DNA from: Mesocentrotus franciscanus
Taxonomy: Eukaryota > Echinodermata > Echinoidea > Camarodonta > Strongylocentrotidae
Assembly (NCBI GenBank): GCA_037976565.1
Contig: CP137684.1
Location: 24,789,010 to 24,853,009 of the forward strand
Reading direction: 5' to 3'
Length of the DNA stretch: 64,000 nt
Shown here piece after piece: positions 33,535 through 46,235 of the stretch. Under the pieces are notes generated by a model. It worked only from the letters and a program-made list of their open reading frames with translations, did no database searches and was not told where the DNA came from. A program made the position numbers and the translations under genes. Numbering within the stretch: position 1 is the first letter of the stretch; each line of letters starts with the position of its first letter.

Positions 33535-33880
33535 TTGTTTGTATTGAAGGTAGATGCATCTGACAGGGGTGTGAGTGCTGGGCTTATGCAGTGGCATTCA
33601 GAAGAATTCCTGATTGCTTATGCGAGTAAGAAGTTATTACCACAGGAAAAAATTACACAACAATAGAGAAAAGGTGCTAAGCAATAGTATGAGCAATCAA
33701 AATGTTCAAATATTATTTGTATTGAAGTACACACAGACCACAAACCTTAGGTCTATATTCAAGCGAAGAAGTTTGACAAGAGAATCATGAGATGGAGCAT
33801 GATGCTCCAAGATTACAGGTTTAGGCTTGTATCGGTAAAGGTTCAGTATGTTACAGCAGATTATATGAGCAGAATGTAAA
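33535..33880 (+). pseudogene. Ty3/gypsy-like RNase H fragment
   Basis: FVLKVDASDRGVSAGLMQ and IAYASKKLLPQEK are the opening strands of a retroelement RNase H with its first catalytic Asp. After stops and a shift near 33,665 come EVHTDHKP and DYRFRLVSVKVQYVTADYMS, the closing motifs. It lies about 100 bp downstream of an integrase C-terminus with no reverse transcriptase between, so domain order is integrase then RNase H. Confidence 0.75.
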
Positions 33881-34640
33881 ATGCACTACACATGGATTTC
33901 TTTTGTCTGTCTACCATTGTAAATTATTGGATATGTATCACAGTTTAACATATTTTGTTAATGTCATTTGTTGAATACATGTTGCATTTAACAGAATTAT
34001 GTAATGTTGAGATTTATTTTGTATTGATCTTGCCAGCCACAAATGTATACACATCAAACTTTCTATGATAGCACATACAAAATTATTATCCTGAGCATAT
34101 GTTTTGTAGAAATGCATAAAACGCACTACTGAAGTTTGATATGAAGAAGAAAATATTACAGCAGTATTTATGCATTGTAGTTTACGCAAATGCAGGAATA
34201 TTACTCACTACATTTTGAACAGAAAGAGATGTATAATGTTACAGCTGATTATATGAGCAGAATGTAAAATACACCACACATGGATTTCTTTTGTCTGTCT
34301 ACCATTGTAAATTATTGTATATGTATCATGGTTTAACATATTTTGTTAATGGCATTTGTTGAATACATAGTGCATTTACCAGGATTATGTAATGTTGAGA
34401 TTTATTTTATATTGATCTTGCCAGCCACCAATTTATACCCATCAAACTTTCTATGATAGCACATACACAATTATTATCCTGAGCATATGTTGTGTAGAAA
34501 TGCATAAAATGCACTACTGAAGTTTGATATGAAGAAGAAAATATTACAGTAGTATATATGCATTGTAGTTTATGCAAATGCAGGAATATTACTCACTACA
34601 TTTTGAACAGAATGAACAGAAAGAGATGATAATTACACAG
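33859..34640 (+). repeat. ~388-bp tandem duplication
   Basis: GATTATATGAGCAGAATGTAAAAT occurs at 33,859 and 34,247, with about 380 bp of near-identical sequence after each. The first copy starts in the last codons of the RNase H fragment. Confidence 0.85.
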
Positions 34641-35610
34641 CCACCTTATGTATCTAAATATATCAGAGAGGGCTTAATGATGCTGAACACAATGGGTTGT
34701 GCTCTTTAATACCCAATAATTGTTTAATTTTGAGTCAAAGACATTGTCTTCAGGTGATGATGTGAACATTTGATAATCTCTACTTTATATTAACAGGTTA
34801 TACACAAACTCTAATATGAACTGTAACATGGACATTAACGTATAGCCATGTTATAGGTTTTCAACTTTGTGCAGAATATGTCATACATATTTATACATGG
34901 ATTGTTTTCGATGCTAATTATCCCACAGCATGCTATTGTTGTGCTATGTTGGCATTGTTTTTATCAAAGGTTTTATTCAAAGGTGTTTATAGACTTAATA
35001 TAACCATGCTCAAGCTTTTCCATGATATTAACGTTCTGAGGTACAGGTGCTATATAATATCATTTAAAAAAGAAAAATCAGATTATTGGACACATGTTTT
35101 AGTAATACTAATTGCATGTGCAGATTTCAACTCCTATACAAGGGAAATTTAATGCATCTAAGCCTCATGACTTGATAAAAGTAAGAATGTCATATTATTT
35201 ATTGTACATTACAAATTTGGTTGATTAAACCATAGGTTGAGAACTGAGATTCCTGGATATACAACTACATGTACATTGACTAGGATTGGATTTATTGATA
35301 TGAGCTATGCTGTGTCATGATCTTCTGATATCATGTAATGGTTGGTAAGATGAAGAATGTTATGTTTGAAGTTTTGCCTTGAGAAAGCTTAAATGATAAT
35401 TTATGTGCAGTAAAAATTGAAACACTTTGTTCTGAACATTTTCATGAGATATGTAATAACCAGTGATTTGTGTATGTTGTACTGTTTTAAAAGTATGTAC
35501 ACTGTATCTAGGAATATGAGAAGGAAGTTCAGTACCTAGGAATTATTTTGGAGAAGAACATTTATGTTTATGGTAAAAGTTGTCTTGATGACTTTAAATA
35601 AGAAGAATAG
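34641..35610. other. unassigned AT-rich DNA
   Basis: No supported gene. A short VQYLGIILEK-like reading near 35,530 could be a reverse transcriptase relic but is too short to call. Confidence 0.4.
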
Positions 35611-38600
35611 ATTTTATCGACAAAAATTAAGGAACATCTAAAGACATAAAGGAGGGAGAACGAGAGCCAGAGGCTGGAAAGGGAAAGGGTGAAAGAGTAG
35701 AGAAAATGAGAGACAGAGGGAGACAGAGCAAGAGAAGAAGAGGGAGGCAGAGCAAGAGAGGGAGAGGGTGAAAGAGTAGAGAGAGAGATACAGAGACAGA
35801 GCGAGAGAAGGAGAAAGGGCAGCACAAGCGAGGGGAAAGGAAACGAAGCAAGAGAGAGGAGAAAGAGAGCGAGATGTGAGTAGATAGATATATATATAGA
35901 AGAGAAATTTATAGACATGTAAACAATTCTTTGTCCGTGAGAAAGACGTAAACGTTTCGTATACATGGGCTGAATAACTGGAAATAACTCATCTTAGATA
36001 AAAATTGTCATTTTATGGATTATGCTTTTATAATTAACACAGTCATGACAGGGAACATGGAAATTGTGAGTATTTTGAGAGCGGCTGTTCTAAAGAATAA
36101 CGAGAATATATTTTTTACGAGCCGTATAGGCGTACGATCGCCGGGTTAGTTTATGGTATAGTTAGGGTTAGGTGTTTATAAAAGCATTATTAATACCGGT
36201 ACATAAAATGACAATTTTATATGAGATATGAGGGATTTTAGATCATGAATCATGAGGAGAAAAAAAAGTGGGTCGAGCTGTCCGCCGAAGCACCCCACCC
36301 TGGACAACTCGACCTGGTCGAGTTGTCCAGGGTTTTGGGTCGGGTTGTCTAGGATTCCAAAATACTCCACATATATTACAGGTAAACGAAAAATAGGATT
36401 CTCAAATCACATCTTGTTAGAATATCGCCATGATCCCAACATCTGATTTTTTTTAAAATGTGACCTTAAGTGTAGAGAATTTTCTCAGCTACAACATATT
36501 CGAAGCTGGCAGAAAATCGAGAAAAAATAATCGAGATATTGCTCAAACAAGACTGGAATGTAGAATGCAGATTTCAGAAAAAGTCACCTCCCATAGGCAT
36601 GACACGCAAATTAAGAAAATTCTGACATGTCGCATTTAATCGAAATTTTCACTATGATGACTTCATCAAAATGAAAATTGGTGATAACTGATCTTGTAGA
36701 CAATCATCTTAGCTACAACATATCAAAATTTGGAAGAAAATCGATCAATATTCACAGAGATAGAATCAATTGTCCATAAATATGCTGACGTACGTCATAT
36801 GCAATTTCGTATTTTGAGTTCCAAGGCCATTATGATGATGTTACGATATATATAATGGCCAAATGAGACATGAAATCATATCTCCAACTCATATCTATCC
36901 AAATATGAAAAAATTGGGGGTCTGTAGACTTCCCAAAGAGCTATAAAGGATTGTGTATAGGCATGTTTTTGCCCACATATGCTATGTATTACAAGAACTC
37001 GCGCGCACGGACATGTATCTTGAACGGACGCTCATTCCGTTATTAATGGTCATAAAAGATAAACATGGTATCAAATTGTTCAAAAAAATGAGGAATATCC
37101 TGTCAAAAATACACTAGGAGGAATTATTTTTCGTTCGGCCGTCACGAACGAAAACGCGCGAAAATTCGTGTTTTCGCGTTTTTTTTGCGAAATGCTTAAA
37201 ATGACCTGAAACGTATGCAAAATGAATTTGAGACGATTTGGAGCATTTTGAAATTTTGCGCGGACGTACGCATGCGCGCGTTTTTGACCTGAAATTGACT
37301 GGACAGATATTGACCTTGATCATGATAAATATGAATGATAAATGACTTTCCGTTATGAAGATATGATCATGAGTTAAATGTCATCAAAATATCACAAAAT
37401 GGCGCCTGAATGACGTCACGATGGCCTGATGACCTCAAAACAAATGCTGGCACTTGACCTTGATAAACCTGATGACTAACAAAATTTGATGAAAATTGAT
37501 GGAGCCGAATTTGAGCAATCACGCTCACAAGAAAGTGGTGGAAAAATAAAAATAATCAAGTGCGTTACCGATATACCAAAACATTTCCCATAGCGATTAC
37601 ACGTGAACGGAAAATGGAATTCTCAAATCCCACTTTGCAAGTGAAATATGAGCATGATCTCGGCATCTGATCGAAAAAAAGGGACACTGGTGATAGCTTA
37701 TTGTCTCAGCTACAACATACTCGAAGCTCATCGAAAACAGAGCTAAAACGACGGAGATATTGCTCGCGAAAGACGGGAATGTAGAATCCAGTTTTGAGAA
37801 AAGTCATGTCCCATAGAGAATACACGCAAAATGTGAAAAATTGACATGCCTCCTTTAATCGCAAAAATACGCCATGATGCCTTTGTCAAAATGAAAATCG
37901 TGGAGACTGCATTGGTAGAGAATTGTCTCAGCTACAACATATCAAAATTTGGAAGAAAATCGACAACTTATTACTGCAATATTGTCAAATGAATGCAAAA
38001 AATGATGTCATATTTTCAAAATCAAATTTTCGAGTTCATATGCAAATATGACGACGTCAGAACATACGATTGGACAAAATTATACATGAAATCACATAAA
38101 CATTTCATGGGCTTCCAGAAAATGTTAAAAATTTGGGGGTATTTAGGCATTCTGACGAGCTATGGCGGATTTTATATAGACATGTTTTTACCACTTTTTA
38201 CATTATATTGCCCATTGACGCGCGCACGAATTTTAAAATTTGACGCACGCGTGTGGCATTATGGAAGGTCGAGAATGACTGGAATCATTTGGAAATTGCA
38301 AAAATAGTGTCAGAAATACAAACCATGCGAAAAAGGCGTTTTTACGATGTGTACGTGCTGCGCGCGCGCATAACGCGCGCGCGGACGCGGACGGAAATTT
38401 TGAAATGCTTAAAATGACCTGATTCGTACTCTAGTTTAATAGTTAAGTGATTTTGAGCATATTAAAATTTTGACGCGCGTACGCGCGTCATGACCCTTAT
38501 GTGACCTTTGACGACATGACCTGTTGACCCTTGACCTTAAGTATATGTGATATGAATATGAATGACCTTTGATGACGCATCATGAAGATATGATTGATCA

Positions 38601-38868
38601 TGTGATTTCACAAAATGGCGCCTGGATGACGTCACGATGACCTGATGACCTTGAAAATGTTCCTGTCACGTTTTATGACAATGACCTATGACTGTGCCAA
38701 AATTGAAAGAAATTGACTGTACCGATCTTGAGTTATCGTCGGAACAAAAAAGTGGAGGAAATAAATAAAAATAAAGAATAATAAATAAATAAATAAATAA
38801 AAAAGAAAATTCTGACGAAATTAATAGGTGATCTGTCGATTACGACAGACCACCTAATAAAGAATAAA
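35611..38868 (-). mobile_element. Helentron-like (HINE) repeat, inverted copies
   Basis: Reverse-complement match to the left-hand array. It has polypurine tract (35,620-35,880), body with GACGTCAT sites, CG-rich block near 37,150-37,280, the composite 4a/4b-type junction near 37,550, a CG-rich block near 38,340-38,400, and a single hairpin minisatellite unit at 38,822-38,855 that marks a 5' end. The low-coordinate end is more diverged, and where other copies have the tRNA-like module it has a different palindrome (36,300-36,330). Confidence 0.6.
36300..36330. other. perfect hairpin, 15-bp arms, 1-nt loop
   Basis: CTGGACAACTCGACC, T, GGTCGAGTTGTCCAG. Two more variants of the arm flank it: GGTCGAGCTGTCC near 36,271 and GGTCGGGTTGTCT near 36,338. 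Confidence 0.85.
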
Positions 38869-41195
38869 CTAGAAATGTAATTCGTCATGAGGACGAATTA
38901 GGTGGTCTGTTATGTAATCTGAATAACTGATCTTGTAGAAAATTGTCTTAGCTACAACATATCAAAATTTGGAAGAAAATCGATCCATATTTACAGAGAT
39001 ACAATCAATTTTCCATAAATATGCTGACGTCATAATATGCAAATTCGTATTTTGAGTTCCAAGGCCAAAGGGCAAAGGGCAGAGCTATAGAAAATTAAGG
39101 AACATTACAAGACATAATAGAAGGAGAACGAGAACCAGAGGCGGGAGAGGTAGAGGGTGAGAGAGAGAGAAAAAGAGAAGGGCAGAGGCAGAGGGAGACA
39201 GAGCAAGAGAATAAGAGGGAGGCAAGGCAAGAGGTCGAGGTAGAGGGAGGCAGAGAGAGAGGGAGAGGGTAAAAGAGTAGAGAGAGATATATATGCAGAG
39301 ACAGAGCAAGAGAAGGAGAGGGGCAAAATAAGAGAGGAGAAGGGAAACAGAGCAAGAGAGAGAGAAAGAGAGAGATGCAATGGAGAACGATGCATTCAAT
39401 ATATCCAGCATAAATAGAATTTAATATAGAGAAAGAGAGAAGTATAGACAAGTAAACAATTCTATGTCCACGGGAGAGACGTAAACATGCATATACCTTG
39501 GGCTGAATAACTGGAAAAAGTAAAAACGTCTGGGAAGGAGACTAGCAAGGTGATTTGATATTGTAGCAGAGTTGGGAGATAAACCCTATATTAGGTTTAA
39601 TACCAGATTTCCCATAGGGTTGTACTCAAACGATTGACATTCTTCTCCCATAGATATAACACGCAAAATTAGGCATTTTATTACATTGTTTGTGATTGTA
39701 TATGATAATATGTTATAATAGTCGAAGAAGATCATAAAATCAAATTTAAACGACGGCAAAAAAAAAAAAAAAAATGACCCACCAGGAATCGAACTTGGGT
39801 CGCCGGAATGGGAGGCAAGTGCTATGACCACTATACCAAAATAATCCACATAGACATTACACGTGAACGGAAAATGGAATTCTCAAATCTCACTTTGCAA
39901 GTGAAATATGAGCATGATCCCGGCATCTGATCGAAAAATAAAGGGCACACTTGTGATAGCTTATTGTCTCAGCTACAACATACTCAAAGCTCAGCAAAAA
40001 CAAAACTAAAACGACGGAGATATTGCTCGCGAAAGACGGAATGTAGAATCCAGTTTTGAGAAAAAGTCATGTCCCGTAGAGAATACACGTAAAATGTGAA
40101 AAATTGACATGCCTCCTTTAATCGCAAAAATACGCCATGATGCCTTTGTCAAAATGAAAATTCGTGGTGACTGCATTTGTAGAGAATTGTCTCAGCTAGA
40201 ACATATCAAAATTTGGAAGAAAATCGATCAATATTTACAGAGATACAATCAATTTTCCAAAAATATGCTGACGTCATAATATGCAAATTGAAATTTTGAG
40301 TTCGGAGGCCATTATGATGACGTCATGAGTTAATTGAGGGTCAAATGAGACATGAAATCATATCTCCGACTCATAATCTATCCAAATATGAAAAAAATTG
40401 GGAGTTCCATCCATTCTGAAGAGTTACAATGAATTTTGTATAGGCATGTTTTTGCCCATATATGCTATGTATTACAAGAGATCGCGCGCACGGACATGTA
40501 TCTTGAACGGACGCTCATTCCGTTATTAATGGTCATAAAAAGATAAACATGGTATCAAAATGTTCGGAAAAAAATGAGGAATATCCTGTCAAAAATGCAC
40601 TAGGAGGAATTATTTTTCGTTCGGCCGTCACGAACGAAAACGCGCGAAAATTCGCGTTTGCGCGTTTTTGCGAAATGCTTAAAATGGCCTGAAACGTATG
40701 CAAAATGAATTTGAGACGATTTTGAGCATTTTGAAATTTTGCGCGCGCTGACGCGCGGACGTACGCATGCGCGCGCGTTTTTTGACCTGAAATTGACCGG
40801 ACGGATATTGACCTTGATCATGATAAATATGAATGAGAAATGACTTTCCGTTATGAAGATATGATCATGAGTTGAAAGTACCAAAAAAAACACAAAATGG
40901 CGCCTGGATGACGTCATGAAGACTTGATGACCTTGAAAATGTTCCTGTCACGTCTCATGACTATGACCTATGACTGTGTCAAAATTGAAAGAAATTGACA
41001 AAACTGATCTTGAGTTATCAACGGAACAAAAAAGTGGCGGAAATAAATAAAAATAAATAATAAAAAAGAAAATTCTGACGAAAACAATAGGTGATCTGTC
41101 GATACCGACAGACCACCTAATAAATAAATAAAAAAGAAAAAAGAAAATTCTGACGAAATTAATAGGTGATCTGTCGATTACGACAGACCACCTAA
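38869..41195 (-). mobile_element. Helentron-like (HINE) repeat, inverted long-form copy
   Basis: Reading on the minus strand: minisatellite units (41,195-41,080), half-site block, CG-rich block (about 40,770-40,630), tRNA-Gly-like module (39,838-39,775), polypurine tract, then inverted repeat, stem-loop and CTAG at 38,869-38,872. Closest to array copies 3 and 7. The high-coordinate end runs into the gap. Confidence 0.65.
39775..39838 (-). promoter_or_regulatory. tRNA-Gly-like pol III module, inverted copy
   Basis: Same A box and B box as at 6,469, on the minus strand, followed on that strand by a 17-T run (39,774-39,758). Confidence 0.7.
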
Positions 41196-41695
41196 NNNNN
41201 NNNNNNNNNNNNNNNNNNNNNNNNNNNNNNNNNNNNNNNNNNNNNNNNNNNNNNNNNNNNNNNNNNNNNNNNNNNNNNNNNNNNNNNNNNNNNNNNNNNN
41301 NNNNNNNNNNNNNNNNNNNNNNNNNNNNNNNNNNNNNNNNNNNNNNNNNNNNNNNNNNNNNNNNNNNNNNNNNNNNNNNNNNNNNNNNNNNNNNNNNNNN
41401 NNNNNNNNNNNNNNNNNNNNNNNNNNNNNNNNNNNNNNNNNNNNNNNNNNNNNNNNNNNNNNNNNNNNNNNNNNNNNNNNNNNNNNNNNNNNNNNNNNNN
41501 NNNNNNNNNNNNNNNNNNNNNNNNNNNNNNNNNNNNNNNNNNNNNNNNNNNNNNNNNNNNNNNNNNNNNNNNNNNNNNNNNNNNNNNNNNNNNNNNNNNN
41601 NNNNNNNNNNNNNNNNNNNNNNNNNNNNNNNNNNNNNNNNNNNNNNNNNNNNNNNNNNNNNNNNNNNNNNNNNNNNNNNNNNNNNNNNNNNNNNN
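41196..41695. other. assembly gap (500 N)
   Basis: Exactly 500 N beginning directly after a hairpin minisatellite unit, again a likely placeholder where the repeat could not be assembled. Confidence 0.99.
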
Positions 41696-42740
41696 AAAAC
41701 ATAACCCAAAATCAACTAAATCTTCATCAATTGTTCAAATAATGGTCATGATTTAAAAGTAGTTATGTTTCTTACCCCTTTCGTGTCAATTTTCTTATCT
41801 TTTTTTGGATTTTTCCTAAAAATGAAGGCTTAAAATATACACTTTCTCACGTGATTCACGGCAAACTGCTGCACAATACAATGGCATACCGTACGCCTAC
41901 CGTACGCCTGCCTCACATCTGCTGTGAGTAATGTCAGTTTTGAGAATTTAGTGCTTTATTATTTTAAAAATAAAAAGAATTGGTTATTTGCGCAGCTAAA
42001 TGATTTGAATTAATTGCAATTTTTATAAGACTGGGCCCAGATGTCTGGAAATTGAGCTTTGTGAGTGCGATGCGCAGAGGAATAAAGCATTGTGACTTGT
42101 GTCACATACATATAACCTTAAACAAGTCGTTTCTACAGAGTTTAGTCTTTAGACAGCAAATGTATCAGAAAAAACTTCACCTTTGAAGACGTGCACAAAT
42201 TTGTGTTACCATAAATTGTTTTAATGGTATAAATTCTAATCAATTCATGGTGTGTTCCTATAGGCTACCGTAAACACAAGCCTTTATCTGGAAATAATCG
42301 GTTACACCCGTAAATGGTAAACAAAATTCTTTCCCCACAGGCTGTACAAAGAAGTTTGTAGTAGGCCTATACATGTGTTGCACATGCATACATTATCAAC
42401 CATTCATTTTGTTTTAACGTTATTTATTTTCTCATTAATTGTAGGCATCTTTTTAACATCTTTCGTCAAAGCAGTGGATTCAAAGCACATTGTGGCCACA
42501 ATAGATTGGATTGACGTGAGACGTACCATGCAGAAAATGCTACTTTCTCTCAGCCTTCTGGATGTTCCTTAAGGATCAGCAGCCTCAAAAAAGTCGAAGC
42601 CATTATCGGTAAATGTGTACATGTACTTGTATTATTTTTGTACATTTTTGTCATATTGTGCATGATCACCGACTAATTAGACACTACAGAATTGATCATT
42701 TCACTCGAAAGGCGTATTTTTCCTTACCGGTAGTTTCAAA
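41696..42740. other. unassigned DNA with one weak exon-like segment
   Basis: A segment at 42,445-42,608 has a TTAATTGTAG acceptor and a GTAAAT donor, but its only long frame hits a stop at 42,570. Nothing else recognised. Confidence 0.3.
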
Positions 42741-42904
42741 TATACAGTCAAACCTGTCTATAGCGACCGCCCAAGGGAAACACAAAAAGTGGTCTTTGTA
42801 GACAGGTTCCTTTAGTACATTTTTCAATGAGAAACCATTTTCAAGGGAAACAAAAAATGTGGTCCTTGTAGACAGGTGGTCACTAAAGCAGGTTTGACTA
42901 TATA
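42741..42904. mobile_element. MITE with TATA(C/T)AGTCAAACCTG inverted ends
   Basis: Left end TATACAGTCAAACCTG (42,741-42,756); right end, reversed, TATATAGTCAAACCTG (42,889-42,904). 164 bp with an internal ~71-bp duplication (CAAGGGAAACA...GACAGGT). TA-rich flanks suggest a TATA target site. Similar short elements are widespread in marine invertebrates, from memory. Confidence 0.75.
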
Positions 42905-44334
42905 TACCGGTATATATAATTCAATTAATTTCAGATCACTAAAACCTGCAGGTATGTTGCAATAACCGACCATATTTTGCGAGTTTCAAACATTTTTATT
43001 TCCCCTTCAGCATAGGTCAAGGAGCTTTTATTCTACCCTCATCAGCAAACTAGAATTGTATTGATAATTTACAAAAACAATCCTGAATCACGTTTTGCAT
43101 TGCCAACAAAAGTTTAAAATCCAAAGGTGTGTTTACATTATGTTTGTGAGCAATGAGAAATTATTTCTGATAAATCTTACCAAGCAGTAATTTTCTGGCA
43201 GAATTCATTATTTAATTAATTGTTTACATTTCAGTTTTAAAATATATAACAGTTTTTTCTTAATTGTATTCCTTTCTTTTGCTTTCTTCATCCATTAGAA
43301 TTCTTTGCGCCTATGTACCCGGGATCTGAAAGCAGTGCATAATACAGGAGATTCCACCCAAAAGCTAAACCGTGAGTCCAAGCTGAAGAGGAATATTTCC
43401 AAAATGATGTCTACACTCACCCGATAGCATAACTGCAAGAAATATTTCAGGTTATTTTTTCCTCCATTGATTATAGAGAGAGATTGGGGGAGGGGATGGG
43501 GAGGGTGAGGTGTAGCCACAAACCTGAATGGCAAAGCTGTAGAACTGAATCATGTCACTTGCAATTTTAACGAATTACAGGGTTTACAAACTGACATAAT
43601 GATTTGGGTAAAAAAATCAGTATTTTGCGTATATTTGTAATTACTATTTATGAAGTTGACCTGTTTCATATACTTATGTCGTACACTTGATATGCTCTGT
43701 CTCATGCTCACCCCCCACCCCTTTGTATCGGTTCCTAAAACCTGTGTATGATATAAGTTGGTAATAGAGAAAAATTGAGTGAGGTAAATGCAATACAAAT
43801 CGATTCCATTCTTAAGCAATTAAGACTTGCTCAGGTACGGCACGTGAACCGCCAACAAATTTTAAAAAATGATGCAGATTTGGTTTATGTGTAAAGTGAA
43901 GTATGTTTTGGACTGCGCGTATTCAGTGAGCTTTGTTTTATAATATACAGAAATGTAAAGCATATTGAACTTTATGTCAACATTAAAAATACTCTGCGGT
44001 TTTGAATGTTTTGCAGCATCATATCTGAACGAGCCATAAAGGGACTTAGTTACATTGTTCAGATGAGAGATAATGGTGCTAAGGTATTGACTTCAATGTT
44101 AGATGTACAATTAAAGATAATATGAAAGTTCGAGTGAAAAGACCATTATTAATGATAACAATTGGGAAAACTGATGTGGTCAATTCCTTAATTCTCCCAA
44201 TTATATTATTATAATTTAATTTAATTTTAGGTGAATGTAAATCATCACAAAGCAAAGAATTGGCTCTATATACCTTTTCCAAACATTTAAGTGTTGAAAG
44301 TTTTTTAAAGGCCTGTTTTATATCTTATTTTCAG
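42905..44334 (+). other. noncoding DNA with candidate exon at 44,017-44,083
   Basis: 44,017-44,083 lies between a TTTTGCAG acceptor and a GTATTG donor and encodes IISERAIKGLSYIVQ in one open frame. That frame continues in phase into 44,335, which has its own TATTTTCAG acceptor. A 73-bp segment at 43,299-43,371 also has acceptor and GTGAGT donor but does not join in frame. Weak evidence for a spliced transcript. Confidence 0.2.
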
Positions 44335-44917
44335 CTCAGACGAGATGCGCAGTACACTAAGCTTGCCCAAAAGCATGACAGAGATAAATGCCTTGTTCCT
44401 GCCCCCTCTGCCTTTGAAGGACAGCGTCTCCTAGAAGACACTTTGCAACACAGGCTGCTGAGCTGCCGTTTGAGAAGCCCCCCTCCACCTTACCCACCTG
44501 GAAAGCAAAACGCTGGTCAGACCAGTGGAATTCGTCTACTACCAACTTGAAGGAGTTCATCCCAGAGCCCTGTGCAAAACCAAGTGGCAGCGACCTCTCA
44601 AGAAAAGCTGGGTCAACCTCAACCGTATCAGAATTGGAGTTGGCCGTACACAATACTTCCTGCATAAAATTGGAGCTGATCCATCGCCAAACTGTGCCTG
44701 TGGAGAGATCCAAACTATGGATCATGTCATCGATGCTTGTCCTATCTACAAATCCCCTCACGGTGCTTCTGGACTTCGGGAGCTCGATGATGAGACAATC
44801 AGTTGGATAAATAAGGATCTTCCTATCATGATGTACTCCTTGATATTCTTCGTACGAACGAACGATGGAAAACGGTTGGGGAAAATTCAAAAATTTATTG
44901 GGAGAATCAACTGTTAA
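44335..44917 (+). mobile_element. non-LTR retrotransposon reverse transcriptase C-terminus
   Basis: LRRDAQYTKLAQKHDRDK, then after frame changes near 44,465 and 44,610, WVNLNRIRIGVGRTQYFLHK and CACGEIQTMDHVIDACPIY. The LNR-x-R-x-GVGR and Cys-Gly...T-x-DH...CP motifs are typical of the C-terminal end of jockey-type LINE reverse transcriptases. The rest of the element is absent, as usual for 5'-truncated LINE copies. Confidence 0.75.
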
Positions 44918-45690
44918 AGTGAGTGGATCGTCAGTTTCCATGTGCAGAAGGCCATAATTCGCTGACACCAGACTTGGTGGAAATAACATTAATGGGAGTA
45001 CAAATCTGCACACAGCAAACCCGTAGGCCAGTCAAGAATTACCTCCTAATCTCTCGGAGAGTCTAGCTTCGGATCCCGCTTCGGATCGGGTGAGGAAAAG
45101 CAAAGCATTACATAAGGTCGAATGGTCATAAAACTGAAGGCTAACCCTGGTGATTGACAACACCTGTTATTGGGTAAACACCCGAACGGTGTCGAATTCC
45201 CCATGAGAGCTGACTTCTATGTGTCTTTAAAGGGTGTCACACTGTGGCGCCTTCTAAGAAAACCATAAATATCTTTGTGGTTTGAGAATTTTTGGTAGTT
45301 AAAAGTATAAAATTGTTGGATTGTACCTGTGATTTTGAAAGCACAATACGGCTTACCTATATTGAATCTAAGTTAAATTTTAATTCTTTGTGAAAATACC
45401 CCAGGAGTTTCAAACTTGCCAAATGAATGTTGTGACATAAGCAATGGAATATATCTGTTTGTGCTAAACTGTTTCATCATGCTTGCTATTTTATCTTAAA
45501 GTTGGAAATATCTTCTGCATCATTATTGCACAGTCACCTTGGAATTGCCCAATTGAGCCAGTCGTACTGGCAGGAATGTTTAATCTGATCAAAATTGTGT
45601 TTTTATACTTCAGCTTCTGTATTCGCAAACAAAATCTTTGATGATATTTATAAGAATGAAAGTTGCCACTGCCAGTAATGCCTTTTCTTA
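44918..45690. other. LINE 3' flank and unassigned DNA
   Basis: Probably 3' untranslated LINE sequence to about 45,060, then no recognised feature. Confidence 0.3.
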
Positions 45691-45695
45691 TATTT

Positions 45696-45905
45696 AAGTC
45701 ATGTGCCCGTAAGAAGCAGGTTTCTAGCACAGAGAATAGGTACAGTTGAGCTAATTTCTGCACAGTTTTCCAATATGCTGTATCGCCAAATGCGAACATC
45801 GTGGTTTCAACGGGCAAGCAACCATCATCAGAAAACTCTGCAGGTATCAGCATAGCTCTCCCTGTTTTCCTTGCTGCCAACTTGTTTCTTTTGAGTGTAA
45901 GAGAT
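45696..45905. mobile_element. foldback MITE, diverged copy
   Basis: Long inverted arms of about 65 bp around an ~80-bp centre: GTAAGAAGCAGGTTTCTAGC at the left against GCTGCCAACTTGTTTCTT at the right. Same family as 46,236-46,443, more diverged. Confidence 0.6.
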
Positions 45906-46235
45906 AACTAAGCTAAGCCATGTGTTTATCATTTGTGCCATTTTCCTCTTATGTGTGATATAGATTGTATAGTTTTATACTTCATTTGCATGTGCCTTTT
46001 AAAACTGTGAATATGAATTATTGCCATAAACTTAGAGATTCCCCTTGTATGTAACAAGAATTTATCTTTCACGCTCAGAAATTCTATATTGAATGAGCAT
46101 CTGTGTTTACTTGATGTATTATGTGCTGCTAATAATGCAATTACTTCTGTTGACATATAGCCATTTGTCTTGACTCTCTGGTAAGACTTGTTTCCAACAA
46201 CCTTTTGTTTTATCTGATACTCTTTATCTGCATTA

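Noticed and set aside
41178..41715. ORFs spanning the second N gap
   Set aside because: Same artefact of undetermined bases.
44357..45013. 218-residue minus-strand ORF
   Set aside because: Antisense to LINE reverse-transcriptase motifs on the plus strand; no recognisable domain.
45491..45880. 129-residue minus-strand ORF
   Set aside because: Partly inside the foldback MITE, no domain and no splice or start context.
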